DNA from: an uncultured Clostridia bacterium
GTDB taxonomy: Bacteria > Bacillota > Clostridia > UBA1381
Assembly (NCBI GenBank): GCA_905236685.1
Contig: CAJOPD010000094.1
Location: 1 to 7,205 of the forward strand
DNA length: 7,205 bases
Direction of reading: 5' to 3'
Part shown: positions 6,098 through 7,205 of the stretch, piece after piece
How positions within the stretch are numbered: position 1 is the stretch's first letter
How the letters are laid out: each line of letters begins with the position of its first letter
Notes under the pieces: model-generated
Databases searched by the model: none
Seen by the model: the letters and a program-made list of their open reading frames with translations, nothing else
Told to the model about the DNA's origin: nothing
Made by a program: the position numbers and the translations under genes

Positions 6098-6997
6098 ATG
6101 AACAAAGAGATAAAATCGACAATTTTTCTTTTTATAGCGCCTATGATATGGGGCGTGGCCTTTGTTATGCAGTGTATGGTTGACACGGCGGCAATCGGGA
6201 CGCTTACCTTTAATGCAGGGCGCTTTCTGCTCGGCGCAATTTCGATAATACCGATAATTTTTATATTTGAAAAAGAGCCGCGCGATGCCGAAAGGCTTAA
6301 AAAAACCGTGATTTACGGGGCGTTAACGGGTGTAATACTCTTTGTTGCATCAGAATTTCAGATGTATGGGATAAGCCTTAACAAAAGCTCGGGAAAGAGC
6401 GGGTTTTTGACAGGGCTTTACATAGTGATTGTGCCGTTTATAAATTTTGCCTTATATAAAAGAAGGGTTGCGCTTAACGAATGGTTGGCGGCTATTGCTG
6501 CGCTTTCGGGGCTTTTTCTTTTGAGCGTTTCGGACGGATTTGGCGATATAAATATCGGAGATGCTTTGGTATGCGCGGGCGCGGTTTTCTGGGCAGTGCA
6601 TATTTTGACGATAGATAAATTTGCCCCGTCGGTAAGCCCTATAAAATACTCATTTGTTCAGTATATAACCTGTGCGGCGCTCAATGCCGTTTTTGCTGTG
6701 TTTACGGAAGATATTTCGGCGGCAGGGATATGTATGAATATTGTCCCGATACTTTATACGGGGATTATGTCAATCGGGATAGGGTATACCTTTCAGACGC
6801 TGGGACAAAGGGGAGTAAACCCGAATTTTGCGTCTATTATTCTTGGAACGGAAGGTGTTTTTGCAGCTATCGCGGGAGCGATAATGCTTGGTGAAAAGAT
6901 GACGGTAAGGGGATATGCAGGCTGTGTTTTGATGTTTTTAGGGACGGTTTTGTCCCAGATAAAACTAAAAAAGCAGTTTGTGGACAAAAATGCTTGA
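6098..6997 (+). CDS. EamA-family permease (drug/metabolite transporter superfamily)
   Basis: A 299-residue protein with the ten hydrophobic helices and two-repeat layout of the DMT superfamily. The first EamA repeat has the usual helix-1 IWG (17-19) and the second begins near residue 155 (DALVCAGAVFWAVHILTID). The closing part TEGVFAAIAGAIMLGEKMT, with G265-E266, and the final helix ending VLSQIKLKK are strongly typical. Members export amino acids, metabolites or drugs, or import nucleotide sugars; nothing here fixes the substrate. The start is ATG 6098, with GGGAG (6084-6088) 9 nt upstream; the frame is open further upstream but that part overlaps the PAP2 gene in another frame and has no transporter features. 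It starts 4 nt after the PAP2 stop, so the two are one operon. Its stop TGA (6995-6997) lies inside the tRNA promoter's -35 box. Confidence 0.93.
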   Translation: MNKEIKSTIFLFIAPMIWGVAFVMQCMVDTAAIGTLTFNAGRFLLGAISIIPIIFIFEKEPRDAERLKKTVIYGALTGVILFVASEFQMYGISLNKSSGKSGFLTGLYIVIVPFINFALYKRRVALNEWLAAIAALSGLFLLSVSDGFGDINIGDALVCAGAVFWAVHILTIDKFAPSVSPIKYSFVQYITCAALNAVFAVFTEDISAAGICMNIVPILYTGIMSIGIGYTFQTLGQRGVNPNFASIILGTEGVFAAIAGAIMLGEKMTVRGYAGCVLMFLGTVLSQIKLKKQFVDKNA

Positions 6998-7022
6998 CAA
7001 AACGGTATCTTGTTGATATAAT
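6994..7022 (+). promoter_or_regulatory. Consensus promoter of the tRNA-Leu gene
   Basis: TTGACA (6994-6999), a 17-nt spacer and TATAAT (7017-7022) match the sigma-A consensus at every box position, and TGA before the -10 gives the extended form. The predicted start is near 7029, about 13 nt before the mature tRNA. Bases 6995-6997 also serve as the stop codon of the permease gene. Confidence 0.95.
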
Positions 7023-7041
7023 GACAAGGTGTCTTTGATAT

Positions 7042-7125
7042 GCGGATGTGGCGGAATTGGCAGACGCGCTAGACTTAGGATCTAGTGTCTACGATGTGCA
7101 GGTTCAAGTCCTGTCATCCGCACCA
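7042..7125 (+). tRNA. tRNA-Leu, anticodon UAG, with encoded CCA
   Basis: Acceptor arms GCGGATG (7042-7048) and CATCCGC (7115-7121) pair fully. The anticodon stem CTAGA/TCTAG (7069-7073 and 7081-7085) holds loop CTTAGGA with anticodon TAG at 7076-7078, which reads CUN Leu codons, mainly CUA and CUG. The long class II variable arm (about 7086-7097) fits Leu. The T arm is GCAGG-TTCAAGT-CCTGT, with a G-U closing pair. Discriminator A7122, as in Leu tRNAs, is followed by genomic CCA (7123-7125). A full consensus promoter lies before it and a terminator directly after, so it is a single-gene tRNA transcript, possibly also reached by read-through from the permease gene. Confidence 0.97.
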
Positions 7126-7162
7126 AAAACGGAACCTATCATTTATGATGGGTTCCGTTTTT
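7126..7162 (+). terminator. Rho-independent terminator after tRNA-Leu, likely bidirectional
   Basis: ACGGAACCTATC (7129-7140) pairs with GATGGGTTCCGT (7147-7158), 12 bp with one G-U, around ATTTAT, and the stem can extend in both directions. Five T (7158-7162) follow on the + strand. The A run at 7125-7129 supplies five T on the minus strand, so the hairpin can also end transcription coming from the right. Confidence 0.92.
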
Positions 7163-7205
7163 ATGTTTGGATTTGGTAGGACTTGAACATTAAGAAGGCT
7201 GACGC

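Noticed and set aside
7042..7205. tRNA-Leu as an attachment site of an integrated element
   Set aside because: No direct repeat of the tRNA 3' end and no integrase are visible within the 80 nt available; only an inverted match is present, which is not the form expected for att sites.

Overview
The window looks like a chromosomal segment of an anaerobic, low-to-mid GC Firmicute of class Clostridia, possibly an Oscillospirales or Ruminococcaceae-like gut lineage. The basis is the infB-rbfA-nrnA gene order, Gram-positive style AGGAGG ribosome binding sites, a TrmR/TrhP pair like the one in Bacillus, a tRNA with encoded CCA, and the style of the small Gly/Asn/Cys-rich membrane protein. The genus cannot be fixed by reading alone. 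Every supported gene is on the + strand. There is no CRISPR array, insertion sequence, prophage or rRNA.

Region 1 (1-4526) is a tightly packed translation and RNA operon. It holds the 3' part of infB (IF2), then rbfA (30S maturation), nrnA (DHH nanoRNase/pAp phosphatase), an O-methyltransferase of the TrmR type and a U32-family protein of the TrhP type. Gaps are 16-18 nt or the genes overlap. TrhP and TrmR would act in sequence to make ho5U and then mo5U at tRNA position 34. The truB-ribF pair that often follows nrnA in Firmicutes is absent here.

Region 2 (4523-5347) is an accessory tail on the same strand. It has an XRE-type HTH protein overlapping trhP by ATGA, a 94-residue protein of unknown function, and after a 65-nt gap a 52-residue membrane protein ending in a Cys-rich cluster. 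The last of these is too short for a usual gene caller and has a near-perfect Shine-Dalgarno. A strong intrinsic terminator (5319-5347) closes the region.

Region 3 (5348-6997) starts with a clear extended -10 promoter and carries a two-gene unit: a PAP2-type membrane phosphatase/phosphotransferase and an EamA-family (DMT) permease, 4 nt apart.

Region 4 (6994-7205) is a tRNA-Leu(UAG) gene with a consensus promoter, whose -35 box contains the stop codon of the permease gene, and a strong terminator directly after the CCA. The last 43 nt may hold the 3' end of a convergent gene on the minus strand.

Most of the window is ordinary housekeeping. The least explained part is the HTH, 94-aa and Cys-rich trio between trhP and the terminator.
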